Positions 16,701 to 25,518 of a stretch of DNA of 64,000 nucleotides are shown in pieces. Under the pieces are notes generated by a model. The model was given only the letters and a program-made list of their open reading frames with translations, made no database searches and had not been told where the DNA came from. The stretch covers positions 3,639,825 through 3,703,824 of the forward strand of contig NZ_KB910516.1 in NCBI RefSeq assembly GCF_000372825.1, read 5' to 3'. A program made the position numbers and the translations under genes. Numbering within the stretch: position 1 is the first letter of the stretch; every line of letters begins with the position of its first letter. This DNA comes from Methylobacterium sp. 77 (GTDB lineage: Bacteria > Pseudomonadota > Alphaproteobacteria > Rhizobiales > Beijerinckiaceae).

Positions 16701-19101
16701 GCCCCTCGATCAGGCGGCCAAGCGCCTGCCCGGCCGGGCGCTCGGCCTCGCCTGGTTCTCGGTGGATACCGACAAGCGCAGCCTCGCCGTCACCATCGCG
16801 GCGCCGGCGACGACGCGGCCCCGCGAAACCCTCACCCTGCCGATCCAGCTTGCCGGGCTCTCCTCCGGCGAGGAGGCGCGGGTGAGCGTGGCCCTGGTCG
16901 ATGTCGGCATCCTCAACCTCACCCGCTACGAATCGCCCAACCCCTTCGGCTACTTCTTCGGCCAGAAGGCACTCGGACCGGAAATCCGTGACCTCTACGG
17001 ATACCTGATCGACGGCATGCAGGGCATCGTCGGCGCCATTCGCTCGGGCGGCGACGGGGGTGCGGCGGAACTCTCCGATTCACCTCCGACCCAGGCGCCG
17101 CTGGCGCTCTATTCCGGCGTGGTCGGCGTCGGCCCGGACGGCAGGGCCAGCGTGAGCTTTCCGCTTCCCGCCTTCAACGGCACCGGCCGGGTGATGGTGA
17201 CCGCCTGGAGCAAGGCCAAGGTCGGCTCGGCCCAGGCCGACGTGATCATCCGCGATCCCGTCGTGCTCACCGGCACCCTGCCGCGCTTCCTCAATGTCGG
17301 CGACCGCTCGCGCTTCTTCATCGCCATCGACAATGTCGAGGGTCAGGCCGGCGACTACACCGTCGATCTCGATCTCAGCGGCCCGGTCCTGGTCTCGGCC
17401 GCCGCGGTCCACAGCACCCTCCGCCTCGAGGCCGGGGCGAAGACATCCCTGGTCATCCCGATCACCGCCGCCGGCCCCGGCCTGTCGCGGCTCGACGTGA
17501 ACCTGTCCGGCCCCGGCATCACCGGCACGGTCGGCCAGAGCTTCTCGCTGAACATCGGCCCCGGCACCGGCGCCCTGGTCCGCCGCTCGGTCGGCACCCT
17601 GGAGCCCGGCGCCAGCCTGCAGGTGACGAGCGAACTTCTCGCCGACATCCTGCCCGGCACCGGGTCGGTCTCGGTGACCGCCTCCTCGCTCGCCGCCCTC
17701 GACGTGCCGGCCCTGCTCCAGGCCCTCGACCGCTATCCCTATGGCTGCTCGGAACAGACCGTGAGCCGGGCGATGCCGCTGCTCTACGTCAACAAGCTCG
17801 CGGCCCTCGACAGGCTCGGCCTCGACGACACCGTCGACCAGCGCGTGCGGGAGGCGATCGACCGCGTGCTCTCGCGCCAGGATGCCTCGGGCGATTTCGG
17901 CCTGTGGAGCGTCGGCGGATCGAGCGACGTCTGGCTCAACGCCTACGTCACCGACTTCCTGACGCGGGCGCGCGAGCGCGGCTTCGCCGTGCCGCAGACC
18001 GCCTTCGCCAACGCCTTGGATCGCCTGCGCAACACCGTCGCCAACACCACGGAGGTGCGAGACGGCGGGATGGACATCGCCTATGCGGCCTACGTGCTGG
18101 CGCGGAACGGCCGGCCGGTCATGGGCGACCTGCGCTACCTCGCCGACACCAAGCTCGGTGAGTTCGCGACCCCCCTCGGCCGCGGCCAGATCGCGGCGGC
18201 CCTCGCCCTCCTCGGCGACCGGGGCCGCGCGGCCAAGGCCTTCGACTCGGCGGTGACCGCCCTCAAGGTCGCGCGCGATTCCTCAGCCTATCGCGCCGAT
18301 TACGGCTCGCGCCTGCGCGACGGGGCCGGATTGCTGGCACTCGCCGCCGAAACGGGCCTCGCCCGCGAGACGATCCAGCCGCTGGGGCAGGTCATCACCC
18401 AGGAGCGCGCCAGCGGCCGGCTGACCAGCACCCAGGAGAATGCCTGGATGGTGCTCGCCGCCGAGGGGCTCGCCAAAGATGCGGAGGCGTTGAGCTTCAG
18501 CGTCGACGGCACGAGGCAGGCCGGCCCGGTCTCGCGGCTCTATCGCGCGCCCGCCCTCGACGCGAAGCCCGTCACCATCACCAATGACGGGAAGGGTGCC
18601 GCCCAGACGGTGGTGAGCGTCTCCGGCAACCCCATCGCGCCCGAGCCGGCGGAATCGCGCGGCTATTCCATCGAGCGGACGTATCACCGCCTCGACGGGA
18701 CTCTGGTGGATCTCGCTCAAGGGGTCCGCCAGAACGATCGCCTCGTGGTGGTGCTCAAGGTGGCCGAGGCCAAGGCCAGCGCCGGCCGCCTCCTGCTGGT
18801 GGACCGGTTGCCCGCCGGTCTCGAGATCGACAATCCGAAGCTCCTCGATTCCGATGCCCTGGCGGGGCTCACCTTCGCCAAGTCGGACGTCCAGCCGGTG
18901 AGCACCGAGTTCCGCGACGACCGCTTCGTGGCGGCCTATGAGCGGAGCCCCGAGCAATCCGCCTTCTTAACGGCGGTCTATACCGTGCGCGCGGTCTCGC
19001 CCGGCACCTATGTCCATCCCGGCGCCACCATCGAGGACATGTACCGCCCCGAACGCTTCGGCCGCACCGCCTTCGGCTCGGTCGAGGTGAGCGCGAAGTA
19101 G
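13756..19101 (+). CDS. Bacterial alpha-2-macroglobulin
   Basis: A protein of about 1781 residues with an N-terminal signal peptide (LLAKTFLATLVAGALALGGG, processed near ALAQA), an extended N-terminal helical part, repeated macroglobulin beta-sandwich domains, a bait region and the thioester domain. The thioester motif CSEQ is intact at residues 1331-1334 (YPYGCSEQTVSRAM), followed by the alpha/alpha toroid and a C-terminal receptor-like domain. Such proteins sit in the periplasm and trap attacking proteases covalently. There is no lipobox, so it is probably soluble, unlike the E. coli protein. The start at 13756 follows GAGGTGG; an ATG at 13744 is possible. pbpC follows after 4 bases, the classic yfhM-pbpC pairing. 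Confidence 0.93.
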   Translation: MSGSTGHGRAPALLAKTFLATLVAGALALGGGLAVPALAQAPDRPAARAIAAKPAPSPKTFLRDGLASDGLRLEATLKAEAAASGSTKPAAKLRAEGEALVEAEKPADALKPLAGAVAANAGDPANWIAYARAASTVGNDDQTGDYAFRQRLRAHARAASYQAYLKARGAAAEAEALATLGEVYADETEWRPSLEAYRASLALADDATVRETYEALRVEHGFRILDYKVDSDAAAPRVCFQFSESLAPKTDFAPFVAVSGAANAAVTGSGQQICVDGLKHGERYAFVLRSGVPSAVGETLLKSADYEVYVRDRSPQVRFTGRNYVLPRTGQAGVPLVSVNAPRIDVEVLRIGDRGLLPSLRSEEFLGQLNGMTAKTIADQKGTRIWKGTLDTAKAELNQEAVTAFPVLQAVGKLEPGIYIMLAQASGVAASVDEDGGYEAKATQWFVVSDLGLTAFKGRDGIHVFARSLASAKTISGAEIRLVARNNEVLATKKTDGQGHVAFDPGLARGEGGIAPGLVVAQLGDDYGFLDFSQSAFDLTDRGVKGRPQPGAVEAYVFPERGVYRSGETVQVTALLRDAAGIAVPNLPLTLVVKRPDGVEYRRVQVADAGLGGRALPLPLLPGAMHGTWRVAAYTDAKAPAIGEATFLVEDYVPERLEVTLTPKNPSLTKDEPAIIDVAARYLYGAPGSGLDVSGTVLVQAAATSGIKGLDGFSIGLDDEKVEATSSEIEGKATTDAKGSAIVTVPVQSLSAPRPTEAKITLQVGEPGGRALSRSVTLPILPSGPVLAIRKNFSGDLAEGGVATFDVAMAAPDGRRLAQTGIAWTLSKVDRNYQWYREGGRWSFEPVTSTRRVADGRLDLSADAPGRVSSAVGFGTYRLEALVAGRPEATVSVTFTVGWGGSEAADVPDLLDLKLDKPAYAAGETLRARLQPRFSGTATLAVVSEKVHDILDVVVPEGGTTVDIPVKAEWGSGAYLVATAYRPLDQAAKRLPGRALGLAWFSVDTDKRSLAVTIAAPATTRPRETLTLPIQLAGLSSGEEARVSVALVDVGILNLTRYESPNPFGYFFGQKALGPEIRDLYGYLIDGMQGIVGAIRSGGDGGAAELSDSPPTQAPLALYSGVVGVGPDGRASVSFPLPAFNGTGRVMVTAWSKAKVGSAQADVIIRDPVVLTGTLPRFLNVGDRSRFFIAIDNVEGQAGDYTVDLDLSGPVLVSAAAVHSTLRLEAGAKTSLVIPITAAGPGLSRLDVNLSGPGITGTVGQSFSLNIGPGTGALVRRSVGTLEPGASLQVTSELLADILPGTGSVSVTASSLAALDVPALLQALDRYPYGCSEQTVSRAMPLLYVNKLAALDRLGLDDTVDQRVREAIDRVLSRQDASGDFGLWSVGGSSDVWLNAYVTDFLTRARERGFAVPQTAFANALDRLRNTVANTTEVRDGGMDIAYAAYVLARNGRPVMGDLRYLADTKLGEFATPLGRGQIAAALALLGDRGRAAKAFDSAVTALKVARDSSAYRADYGSRLRDGAGLLALAAETGLARETIQPLGQVITQERASGRLTSTQENAWMVLAAEGLAKDAEALSFSVDGTRQAGPVSRLYRAPALDAKPVTITNDGKGAAQTVVSVSGNPIAPEPAESRGYSIERTYHRLDGTLVDLAQGVRQNDRLVVVLKVAEAKASAGRLLLVDRLPAGLEIDNPKLLDSDALAGLTFAKSDVQPVSTEFRDDRFVAAYERSPEQSAFLTAVYTVRAVSPGTYVHPGATIEDMYRPERFGRTAFGSVEVSAK

Positions 19102-19105
19102 GCTC

Positions 19106-21370
19106 ATGGATCGCGCGGTCCCCTCCCCTGCCCCCCCTGCGGGAGAGGGTGTCGCACCAAGTGGGTCAGGTGAGGAGAGGGCCACCTCCGGAGCGGTCGC
19201 CCCCTCGCCCGCCCGCTCCGCAGGCATCCTCCCCCGCCTCACGTCGGCGCTGTCCGACTTGAGCACTTGCAAGCGGAACTCGGGCAGGCCCGAGTTCCGT
19301 GGGGGGAGGGTTCTCGTCGGCGTCATCGCCCTTCTCATTTTCCTCCCTGCGCTGGCCCTCTGGCGCTTCGTTGCGACCCTGCCACCCCTCGACCTGACCC
19401 AGGCGAGCCTCCGCTCCACCGTCATCCTCGACCGCGACGGTCGTCTCCTGCGCCCCTTCGCCACCGCGGACGGGCGCTGGCGGCTGCCGGTGACGGCGGC
19501 GGATGTCGATCCCCGGATGCTCGCCATGCTGATGGCCTACGAGGACCGGCGCTTTGCCGATCATCACGGCATCGACCCCGAAGCGACCCTGCGCGCCGCC
19601 TGGCAGTGGCTCCGGCACCGCAGGATCGTCTCGGGCGGCTCGACCCTGTCGATGCAGGTGGCCCGGCTCGTGGAGCCGCGGCCCGAACGCTCGCTCAGCG
19701 CCAAGCTCCGACAGATGGTCCGCGCCGTGGAGCTGGAACGCCGGCTCGGAAAGGACGGCGTCCTCGACCTCTACCTCGTGCTCGCCCCCTACGGCGGTCC
19801 GGTGGAAGGCCTGCGGGCGGCGAGCTTCGCCTATTTCGGGCGCGAACCGGCCCGGCTCTCCTTCGCCGAAGCGGCGCTTCTGGTCGGCCTGCCCCAGGCA
19901 CCGGAGGCGCGCCGGCCCGATCGTTTCCCGCAGCGCGCGCGGCAGGCACGGGACCGGGTTCTCGACATCGCCGCCGCGCACGGGGTCATCACGCAGGCCG
20001 AGGCCGCCGCCGCCAAGACGGAGCCGGTGCCGAGCGGGCGAAAACCCTTCCCGATGCTGGCGGCGCATGCGGCCGAGGCGGCGGTCGCGGCCGATCCGGC
20101 CGCCCGGATCCAGCGCCTTTCCCTCGACGGGCGCCTGCAGGCGAGCCTCGAACAGCTCGCGGCCGAGCGCGCCGCCGCCACGGGACCGGGCATCTCGGCG
20201 GCGATCCTCGCCATCGACAACCGCAGCGGCGCGGTCGTCGCCCAGGTCGGAAGTGCGGGTTACCTCGATGCCAGCCGCTCGGGCGCCATCGACATGACGG
20301 GGGCGATCCGCTCGCCCGGCTCGGCCCTGAAGCCCTTCATCTACGCCCTGGCCTTCGAGAACGGCATCGCCCATCCCGAGACACTCCTCGACGACAGGCC
20401 GGTGCGCTTTGCCGGCTCCTACGCGCCGGAGAATTTCGACCTCAGCTACCAGGGCACCGTCACCGCCAGGCGCGCGCTCCAGCTCTCCCTCAACGTCCCG
20501 GCGGTGGACCTGCTGGAAGCGGTGGGCGCCGCCCGCTTCATTGCCCGCCTGCGCGGCGCGGGAGCACGGATCGACCTGCCGCGCGACACCGCGCCGGGAT
20601 TGCCGGTGGCGCTGGGCGGCCTCGGCATCACGTTGACCGATCTCGCGCGATTGTTCTCCGGCCTTGCCCGAGGCGGCTCGGCGCCGGACCTGATCCGCCG
20701 CCTCGACGGGCCGACCGCCCTCCCCTCGCCGGCGACCCGCGTCACCGAACCGGTGTCGGCCTGGTACGTCGCCGATACGTTGCGCGGCGCGCCGCCGCCG
20801 GAGAACGCGCTGCCGAACCGGATCGCGTTCAAGACCGGCACGTCCTACGGCTATCGCGATGCCCTGGCGGTGGGGTTCGACCGGCGCGTCACCATCGCCG
20901 TCTGGGTCGGGCGGCCGGATGGCAACGCCGTGCCGGGCCTCGTCGGGCGGGCGGTCGCCGCGCCGATCCTGTTCGACGCCTTCTCGCGCTTCGGCGGCGA
21001 GCCGGAAACCGTGCCGATGCCGCGCGATGCGCTGGTGACCACCACCGCCGGCCTGCCGCCTCCCCTGCGCCACATCCGCAAGGATGTCCCAAAGACACTG
21101 TCGGCCGCTTTGGGATCGGCTCTCAAGATCGCCTACCCGCCGGACGGGGCGCGCATCGATCTCGGCTTGGCCGAGCCCGGCACGCCACCGAACCTCGCCC
21201 TGAAGGCTCTGGGCGGAGTGCCGCCGCTCACATGGATGGTCAACAGCCTGCCGGTGGCCGAGAGCGCGCGGCGCCAGTCGGAATGGGCACCGGACGGGGC
21301 GGGCTTCGCCCGCATCTCGGTGATGGATGCCTCGGGCGCCAGCGACAGCGTGGTGGTCCGGCTGGAATGA
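19106..21370 (+). CDS. pbpC: Penicillin-binding protein 1C
   Basis: A bifunctional peptidoglycan synthase of about 754 residues. After a cytoplasmic part and one membrane anchor (VLVGVIALLIFLPALALW), it has a GT51 transglycosylase (EDRRFADHHGID, GGSTLSMQVARL), a transpeptidase domain with Ser406 in SPGSALKP and KTGTS at 576-580, and the C-terminal BiPBP_C domain that defines PBP1C. It is co-transcribed with the alpha-2-macroglobulin. The first about 60 codons look like intergenic repeat sequence read as protein (Pro/Gly/Ser-rich, with an 11-bp palindrome), so true translation may begin further in, for example at TTG 19259. The catalytic domains are complete. Confidence 0.92.
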   Translation: MDRAVPSPAPPAGEGVAPSGSGEERATSGAVAPSPARSAGILPRLTSALSDLSTCKRNSGRPEFRGGRVLVGVIALLIFLPALALWRFVATLPPLDLTQASLRSTVILDRDGRLLRPFATADGRWRLPVTAADVDPRMLAMLMAYEDRRFADHHGIDPEATLRAAWQWLRHRRIVSGGSTLSMQVARLVEPRPERSLSAKLRQMVRAVELERRLGKDGVLDLYLVLAPYGGPVEGLRAASFAYFGREPARLSFAEAALLVGLPQAPEARRPDRFPQRARQARDRVLDIAAAHGVITQAEAAAAKTEPVPSGRKPFPMLAAHAAEAAVAADPAARIQRLSLDGRLQASLEQLAAERAAATGPGISAAILAIDNRSGAVVAQVGSAGYLDASRSGAIDMTGAIRSPGSALKPFIYALAFENGIAHPETLLDDRPVRFAGSYAPENFDLSYQGTVTARRALQLSLNVPAVDLLEAVGAARFIARLRGAGARIDLPRDTAPGLPVALGGLGITLTDLARLFSGLARGGSAPDLIRRLDGPTALPSPATRVTEPVSAWYVADTLRGAPPPENALPNRIAFKTGTSYGYRDALAVGFDRRVTIAVWVGRPDGNAVPGLVGRAVAAPILFDAFSRFGGEPETVPMPRDALVTTTAGLPPPLRHIRKDVPKTLSAALGSALKIAYPPDGARIDLGLAEPGTPPNLALKALGGVPPLTWMVNSLPVAESARRQSEWAPDGAGFARISVMDASGASDSVVVRLE
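19274..19299. repeat. 11-bp perfect inverted repeat near the start of pbpC
   Basis: CGGAACTCGGG (19274-19284) and CCCGAGTTCCG (19289-19299) flank a CAGG loop. It follows a CCCTCCCC...GGGAGAGGG palindromic segment at about 19117-19151. Both resemble dispersed intergenic repeats rather than coding sequence. Confidence 0.7.
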
Positions 21371-21491
21371 TGGTGGCGACCAGGATCGGAGTGTGCCGGG
21401 CGTCACGCCGGACGGCTCCGACTTGCGATGTCATGGCTTTGACGCGGCGCTGAACAGCCCGGCGCGATTCGGAAATCGGGGACCATCGACC

Positions 21492-22217
21492 ATGAGCGGC
21501 AGCCTACATCCCGCGTCCGATCCTGGCCCGCTTGCCGTCGCGGAAGCGGCCATTGCCGAAGCGGCGACCGAACTCTTCGAGCCTGCGCTCGGCCAGCGCC
21601 TGCCGCTCGCCCTCAAGCTCGCCTTTACCGCCTTCATGGCGGTGTTGGTGCCCGTCTACTGGACCTGGTACGGGCCGACCAACTTCCTCTACTTCTGCGA
21701 CCTCGCTCTGATCCTCACCTTGATCGGCATCTGGCGGGAGAGCCCGCTCCTCGTCTCCATGCCAACGGTGGGCATCCTGGCCCCGCAGATCCTGTGGGTG
21801 GCGGACTTCTTGGCCGAACTCGGCGGCATGCCGCTCACCGGCATGACAGCCTACATGTTCAAGGCGGAGAATCCGCTGTTCCTGCGCGGCCTCTCGCTGT
21901 TCCACGGCTGGCTGCCGTTCCTGCTCGTCTTCCTGGTCTGGCGCCTCGGCTATGACCGTCGTGCCTGGGCTGCGTGGTCCGGCCTCGCCGTCATGGTGCT
22001 GACGGTCTGCTTCTTCACGATGCCGGGGCCGCGTCCCGATGCCGGGCTGGAGCCCGTCAACATCAACTACGTCTGGGGCATGAGCGACGCCGTTGCCCAG
22101 ACGATGATGCCGGCCTGGGCCTGGTTCGCGAGCCTCATCGTCGTCGTCCCGGTCGTCCTCTGCGGAACGACCCACCTCGCCTTGCGACGGTTGATGCCGG
22201 CGCCAGGCGAGGCATAG
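21492..22217 (+). CDS. Multi-pass membrane protein of unknown function
   Basis: A 241-residue protein with a polar, Ala/Glu-rich N-terminus (about 1-40) and six or so membrane segments, including LALKLAFTAFMAVLVPVYW, FLYFCDLALILTLIGIW, LLVSMPTVGILAPQILWVAD and WFASLIVVVPVVLCGTTHLA. Conserved-looking aromatic and charged residues (YWTWYGPTNFLYFCD, NINYVWGMSD) suggest a specific function, but no family was recognised. It follows pbpC by 121 bp on the same strand and is convergent with ssuA. Confidence 0.75.
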   Translation: MSGSLHPASDPGPLAVAEAAIAEAATELFEPALGQRLPLALKLAFTAFMAVLVPVYWTWYGPTNFLYFCDLALILTLIGIWRESPLLVSMPTVGILAPQILWVADFLAELGGMPLTGMTAYMFKAENPLFLRGLSLFHGWLPFLLVFLVWRLGYDRRAWAAWSGLAVMVLTVCFFTMPGPRPDAGLEPVNINYVWGMSDAVAQTMMPAWAWFASLIVVVPVVLCGTTHLALRRLMPAPGEA

Positions 22218-22227
22218 GTCGGTCCCT

Positions 22228-23202
22228 TCAACTGCCAGGCTTCCGGACGGCGTCGGAGATAGTGATCGCCTTCGGCAGCAGGCCGAGGCGGTGGAACGTG
22301 TCGGCCACCTTCTGCTGGTCGGCGGTCACGGCGGCATCGAGGGGCGTCACGCCGTAGGTGAGCCGCTTGAGGGCGACGGTGAGAACCGGCGCGGGGATGC
22401 CGATGGCGGGGGCCAGCTCGGCGGCCACCGCGTCGGTATTGTCCTTGGCCCAGGCATCGATCTCGCCGATCGCGGCGAGCGTCGTGTCGAGCGCCACCTT
22501 GTTGGCGTCCGAGTAGGTCCGGGTCGAGAGGTAGAACTGCCGGTTCGGGACGATGTCGGTGCCGTTGATCAGTGTCCGCGCGCCCGTCGCCCGCTCACCG
22601 GAGGCGAGGAAGGGGTCCCAGATCACCCAGGCATCGACGGCCCCGCGCGAGAACGCGGCGACGGCGTCGCCCGGCGCCAGGAACACGAGCGTCACGGCGT
22701 CGTAGGGGATGCCGGCCTTCTCTAAAGCCTGGACCAGGAAGTAATGCACGTTCGAGCCCTTGTTCAGGGCGATCTTCTTGCCGCGCAGGTCGGCGACGGA
22801 GGTGATCGGGCTGTCCTTGGCGACGAGGATCGCCTCGCCCAGAGGAGCCGCCGGCTCGTGGGCGACGTAGAGGAAGTCCGGGTTGTTGGCCTGGCCGAAG
22901 ATCGGCGGGGCCTCGCCGGCCGAGCCCAGATCGATGGCCCCGGCATTCAGCGCCTCGAGCAGGGGCGGCCCCGATGGAAACTCCGCCCAGGTCACCCGGT
23001 AGCCCAGCGGCTTCAGCTTCTGCTCCAGCAGGCCCTTGCCCTTGAGCAGGACCAGCGTGCCGTATTTCTGGTAGCCGATGCGGATCACCTTGTCCTCGGC
23101 GCGCGCCACGAGGGTGCCGAGGATGAGGAACGCCAGGGCGGTCAGGAAGGCCAGGGTCGTTGGTTTCGGGAGAGTGAGGGTGCGCGCGGTGGCGAGGGGC
23201 AT
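22228..23202 (-). CDS. ssuA: Aliphatic sulfonate-binding protein
   Basis: A 324-residue periplasmic solute-binding protein with signal peptide (LAFLTALAFLILGTLVARA) and the SsuA/NrtA-type fold: IRIGYQKYGTLVLLKGKGLL, WAEFPSGPPLLEALNAGAID, the ligand loop GSAGEAPPIFGQA, and GAVDAWVIWDPFLAS. It should capture alkanesulfonates for import when sulfate is scarce. The ATG at 23202 is chosen over an upstream codon at 23250 because the signal peptide starts there and GAGAA precedes it. Last gene of the ssu operon; a palindromic repeat lies in the 161-bp gap before it. Confidence 0.9.
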   Translation of the reverse strand: MPLATARTLTLPKPTTLAFLTALAFLILGTLVARAEDKVIRIGYQKYGTLVLLKGKGLLEQKLKPLGYRVTWAEFPSGPPLLEALNAGAIDLGSAGEAPPIFGQANNPDFLYVAHEPAAPLGEAILVAKDSPITSVADLRGKKIALNKGSNVHYFLVQALEKAGIPYDAVTLVFLAPGDAVAAFSRGAVDAWVIWDPFLASGERATGARTLINGTDIVPNRQFYLSTRTYSDANKVALDTTLAAIGEIDAWAKDNTDAVAAELAPAIGIPAPVLTVALKRLTYGVTPLDAAVTADQQKVADTFHRLGLLPKAITISDAVRKPGS

Positions 23203-23249
23203 GGGATGTTCTCGTCGTTCGTCGAAGGAAGCGGTCGTCTGTGTGCGCA

Positions 23250-23351
23250 CCCGCCTCCCTTGCCGGGAGGAGGAGGCGGGGTGGTCGGATGCCCCTGGGC
23301 GCGCCGGGGCCTGGGGGCCACCCTCCCCCTCTGTCCCTTCCCGCTAGCGGG
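23250..23351. repeat. Palindromic intergenic repeat cluster between ssuD and ssuA
   Basis: CCCGCCTCC (23250-23258) pairs with GGAGGCGGG (23272-23280), and a 12-bp palindrome CCCGCTAGCGGG lies at 23340-23351. CCCC/GGGG and GGTGG/CCACC stems lie between. It resembles the CCTCCC...GGGAGG repeats at about 19117 and 33791 and could act as an mRNA-stabilising or attenuating structure within the ssu operon. Confidence 0.6.
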
Positions 23352-23363
23352 AGGAACGCCGTC

Positions 23364-24527
23364 TCAATGCGCCGCGATGCGGCGGCTCGGGACGATGTCG
23401 TTGGCGATGACTTCGCCGAAGGGGCCGTTGTTGCGGGCGTTGCTCGGCGGGACGCCGGTGGTGGCGCGCAAGGGGAGCTTGGGGAAGACCAGTTCCGCGA
23501 AGCGATAGGCCTCCTCCAGATGCGGGTAGCCGGAGAGGATGAAGCGGTCGATGCCGAGGTCGATGTATTCCTTCATCCGGTCGGCGACCTGATCCGCCGA
23601 GCCGACCAGGGCCGTGCCGGCGCCGCCGCGCACGAGGCCGACGCCGGCCCAGAGGTTGGGCGAGACTTCGAGCTTCGAGCGGTCGCCGCCGTGCAGGGCC
23701 ATCATCCGGCTCTGGCCGACCGAATCCTGGCGCTTGAGGGTGGCCTGCGCCTTAGCGATGGTCTCGTCGTCGAGGCGCGAGATCAGGTTCTCGGCGGCCG
23801 CCCAGGCCTCGCCCTCGGTCTCGCGGACGATGACGTGGAGGCGGATGCCGTAGGAGAAGGTCTTGCCCTTGGCGTCGGCGGCCTCACGCGCCTTGGCGAT
23901 CTTCTCGGCGACGCCGGCCGGAGGCTCGCCCCAAGTCAGGTAGACCTCGCAATGCTCGGCCGCGACCTCGATTCCGGCCGGCGACGAGCCGCCGAAATAC
24001 AGCGGCGGATAGGGCTTCTGCACCGGCGGGAAGATGACCCGGCCTTCCTCCACCTTGAGATGCTTGCCCTCGTAACTCACCGTCTCGCCGGACATCAGCC
24101 CGCGCCAGATGTGCAGGAACTCGTCGGTGACGACGTAGCGCTCGTCATGGTCGAGGAAGACGCCGTCGCCGCGCAATTCCACCGGGTCACCGCCGGTGAC
24201 GACGTTGATGAGGAGCCGCCCGTCCGAGATCCGGTCCAGGGTCGCCGCCATGCGCGCGGCCATGGACGGCTCCTGCAGGCCGGGACGCACCGCCACGAGG
24301 AAGCGCAGGCGCTTCGTCAGGGCGGCCAGCGCCGAGGCGATCACCCAGGAATCCTCGCAGGACCGGCCGGTGGGCAGCAGCACGCCGTAATAGCCGAGTT
24401 CGTCGGCGGCCTGCGCGATCTGGCGGAGATAGGAGAGGGAAACGTCGCGGGCGCCCTCCTGGGCACCGAGATAGCGGCCGTCGCCGTGGGTGGGCAGGAA
24501 CCAGAGAACGTCGGTCTCTGCGGTCAT
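23364..24527 (-). CDS. ssuD: FMNH2-dependent alkanesulfonate monooxygenase
   Basis: A 387-residue flavin-dependent monooxygenase of the bacterial-luciferase superfamily that splits alkanesulfonates to aldehyde and sulfite using FMNH2 and O2. Family marks include [16 protein letters not shown] at the N-terminus, the [12 protein letters not shown] segment with the conserved active-site Cys57, [30 protein letters not shown], and FGGSSPAG. The reduced flavin would come from the reductase encoded at the head of the operon. It sits between ssuB and ssuA, 40 bp after ssuB. Confidence 0.95.
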   Translation of the reverse strand: MTAETDVLWFLPTHGDGRYLGAQEGARDVSLSYLRQIAQAADELGYYGVLLPTGRSCEDSWVIASALAALTKRLRFLVAVRPGLQEPSMAARMAATLDRISDGRLLINVVTGGDPVELRGDGVFLDHDERYVVTDEFLHIWRGLMSGETVSYEGKHLKVEEGRVIFPPVQKPYPPLYFGGSSPAGIEVAAEHCEVYLTWGEPPAGVAEKIAKAREAADAKGKTFSYGIRLHVIVRETEGEAWAAAENLISRLDDETIAKAQATLKRQDSVGQSRMMALHGGDRSKLEVSPNLWAGVGLVRGGAGTALVGSADQVADRMKEYIDLGIDRFILSGYPHLEEAYRFAELVFPKLPLRATTGVPPSNARNNGPFGEVIANDIVPSRRIAAH

Positions 24528-24567
24528 GGAAGTCTCCTGGAGTGAGAGGTCTCGCGCTCGCCCGGCC

Positions 24568-25515
24568 TCAGGCCGGGGCGCGGTCCTTGAGCAGATGGTC
24601 GAGGATGCGGCCCTCGAGCCGCGCGAGTTCGGGGTCGCCGCGCCGGCGCGGCCGGGGCACGTCCACCTTGAGGTCGAGGGCGACCCGGCCCTCCTCCACC
24701 ACGAGGATGCGATCGGCCATGGCCGCCGCCTCGGCGACGTCGTGGGTGACCAGGATGGCGGTGAAGCCCTGCGCCTGCCAGATCCGCTCGATCATGTCCT
24801 GCATGTCGATCCGGGTGAGGGCATCGAGGGCGCCCAGCGGCTCGTCGAGGGCGAGCAGCCCCGGTCGGCTGACGAGGGCGCGGGCGAGGGCGACGCGCTG
24901 GCGCTGGCCGCCGGAAAGGGTGGCCGGCCAGTTGCCGGCCTTGTCGGTGAGGCCGACCTCGGCGAGCACGGACGCGGCCCGCTCACGCCGTTCCTGACGA
25001 CGCCCCGCTCCGCCGAGGCCCACGGCGACGTTGTCGGCCACCCTGGCCCAGGGCAGCAGTCGCGGCTCCTGGAACATGATGCGCTTCGTCGCCGAGCGCG
25101 CGCCTTGCGTCTCGAGATCGATCCGCCCGCCGCTCGGCTGTTCGAGCCCGAGGATCAGGCGCAGCAGGGTACTCTTGCCGCAGCCCGAGCGGCCGACGAT
25201 GGCCACGAACTGGCCGGCCGGGATGTGCAGGTCGAGCCCCTCGATGACCCGATGCCCGTCGAAGGACTTCTTCAGGTCGCGCAGGGTGACCCCGATGCCG
25301 CCGGCTGGCGCCGGCCGTTCGACCTTTGAAGGCGTGTGGTCGGGGTTGGGCTTGAGCGTGACGGGATCGGTGCCGGTGGGGTCGGCGCGCAGTGCCGGCT
25401 CCCGGACGAGGGTCTCGTCATCCCGGGCGCCGAGTTCGTCCCTGGGACGCAAGGCGGTGGCGATCATGGCCGTGAGCCCGAAAGTTGTCGTGGCGAGAAC
25501 GGAGGAGACGGACAT
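24568..25515 (-). CDS. ssuB: Aliphatic sulfonate ABC transporter ATPase
   Basis: A 315-residue ATP-binding subunit. Walker A is GRSGCGKST, the Q-loop is [10 protein letters not shown], the signature is [15 protein letters not shown], Walker B is [12 protein letters not shown], and the switch His is in LVTHDVAEA. It has an unusual N-terminal extension of about 60 residues before the usual start ([14 protein letters not shown]), rich in Arg, Thr and Pro and of unknown role; a later start is possible but the frame and operon spacing (3 bases after ssuC) favour the long form. Confidence 0.93.
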   Translation of the reverse strand: MSVSSVLATTTFGLTAMIATALRPRDELGARDDETLVREPALRADPTGTDPVTLKPNPDHTPSKVERPAPAGGIGVTLRDLKKSFDGHRVIEGLDLHIPAGQFVAIVGRSGCGKSTLLRLILGLEQPSGGRIDLETQGARSATKRIMFQEPRLLPWARVADNVAVGLGGAGRRQERRERAASVLAEVGLTDKAGNWPATLSGGQRQRVALARALVSRPGLLALDEPLGALDALTRIDMQDMIERIWQAQGFTAILVTHDVAEAAAMADRILVVEEGRVALDLKVDVPRPRRRGDPELARLEGRILDHLLKDRAPA

Positions 25516-25518
25516 GGC

